Source: Tannerella sp.
GTDB taxonomy: Bacteria; Bacteroidota; Bacteroidia; Bacteroidales; Tannerellaceae
Direction of reading: 5' to 3'
Assembly (NCBI GenBank): GCA_031271245.1
Contig: JAISWC010000252.1
Coordinates: 1 to 6,608 of the forward strand
DNA length: 6,608 bases
Of this stretch, positions 6,250 to 6,608 are shown in pieces; the stretch's first letter is position 1, and each line of letters opens with the position of its first letter. Both the position numbers and the translations under genes were made by a program. The notes beneath the pieces were generated by a model. It worked only from the letters and a program-made list of their open reading frames with translations, searched no databases and was not told the DNA's origin.

Positions 6250-6608
6250 ATGGAAAACGCAAAACAGTATTATTCGATCAGGGAAGCGGCGTCGCGATGC
6301 CATGTAAATGAATCCACCCTGCGCTACTGGGAAAAGGAATTTGACGAAATCGCACCCCGGAGAAACAAAAAGGGTACACGTTTTTATTTGGAAGAAGACC
6401 TTCGAATCATCGAATTGATTTATCAGCTGGTGAAGGTGGAGGGAATGACGCTGGACGGCGCCAGAAAGGCGCTGGCGAATAAAAAAGCGATTACTGACCA
6501 GGCAGCGATGCTGAGCCGGTTGAAACAGGTTCGGGCGGAACTCGAAGCGCTGGTCGAAGCGCTTGATGATTATGGGCATCATGGCGCAACGGAGAAACGA
6601 ATGGATTA
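6250..6608 (+). CDS. MerR-family transcriptional regulator, open at window end
   Basis: 119 codons are visible from ATG 6250, with no stop before the edge. Residues ~7-75 form a MerR-type winged helix: YYSIREAA (7-14, helix-turn-helix start), VNESTLRYWEKEF (19-31) and a wing with GTRFYLEEDLRII (42-54). Helix ~55-78 has the VEGMTLDGARKAL segment of small Bacteroidota MerR proteins. Residues ~84-107 are a helical, coiled-coil-like dimerisation region. No metal-binding cysteines (only Cys17, inside the DNA-binding domain) or large ligand-binding domain can be seen, so the signal it senses is unknown. Most relatives are 110-130 residues, so little is probably missing. It starts 11 bp after the M23 stop codon and is probably cotranscribed from the promoter at 5197-5227. 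No clear Shine-Dalgarno sequence precedes it. Whether it regulates the M23 gene is not shown. Confidence 0.88.
   Translation, partial: MENAKQYYSIREAASRCHVNESTLRYWEKEFDEIAPRRNKKGTRFYLEEDLRIIELIYQLVKVEGMTLDGARKALANKKAITDQAAMLSRLKQVRAELEALVEALDDYGHHGATEKRMD

Overview
The window looks like the chromosome of a Bacteroidota bacterium, probably order Bacteroidales. Three things point there: the AlaRS and AroB proteins have the motif variants I associate with that group; the intergenic regions carry promoters of the Bacteroidota type (-33 TTTG, about 19 bp, -7 TAnnTTTG); and the membrane-anchored M23 peptidase starts with a YNPxTLxYE segment typical of Bacteroidota. The core genes are GC-rich for this order, which would suit a Rikenellaceae/Alistipes-like host, but that placement is only a guess.

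Layout. Positions 1-1169 (minus) hold an almost complete tyrosine recombinase whose C-terminal end runs off the left edge. It begins about 130 bp from the 3' end of a tRNA-Pro(GGG) gene (1302-1375, minus) and points away from it, the usual arrangement at the integrase end of a tRNA-targeting mobile element. The left ~1.3 kb is visibly more AT-rich than the rest. The window therefore seems to catch one element/chromosome junction, with the body of the element to the left and out of view.

Positions 1445-5158 (minus) hold alaS followed 21 bp later by aroB, most likely one operon: aminoacylation of tRNA-Ala and the second step of the shikimate pathway. Divergently, 5255 to the right edge (plus) holds a membrane-anchored M23 (LytM-type) peptidoglycan peptidase with all catalytic residues, then 11 bp later a small MerR-family regulator still open at the window end.

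The most interesting chromosomal structure is the alaS/M23 intergenic region. Two divergent promoters are interlocked: the -33 box of each directly abuts the -7 box of the other, both with 19-bp spacers, so one polymerase should exclude another. It also settles both start codons, because the longest possible reading frames of both genes would begin with a TTG inside their own -7 boxes.

No CRISPR array, insertion sequence or clearly new multi-gene system is visible. The accessory interest lies in the integrase, its unusual catalytic box, and the repeat cluster between it and the tRNA.
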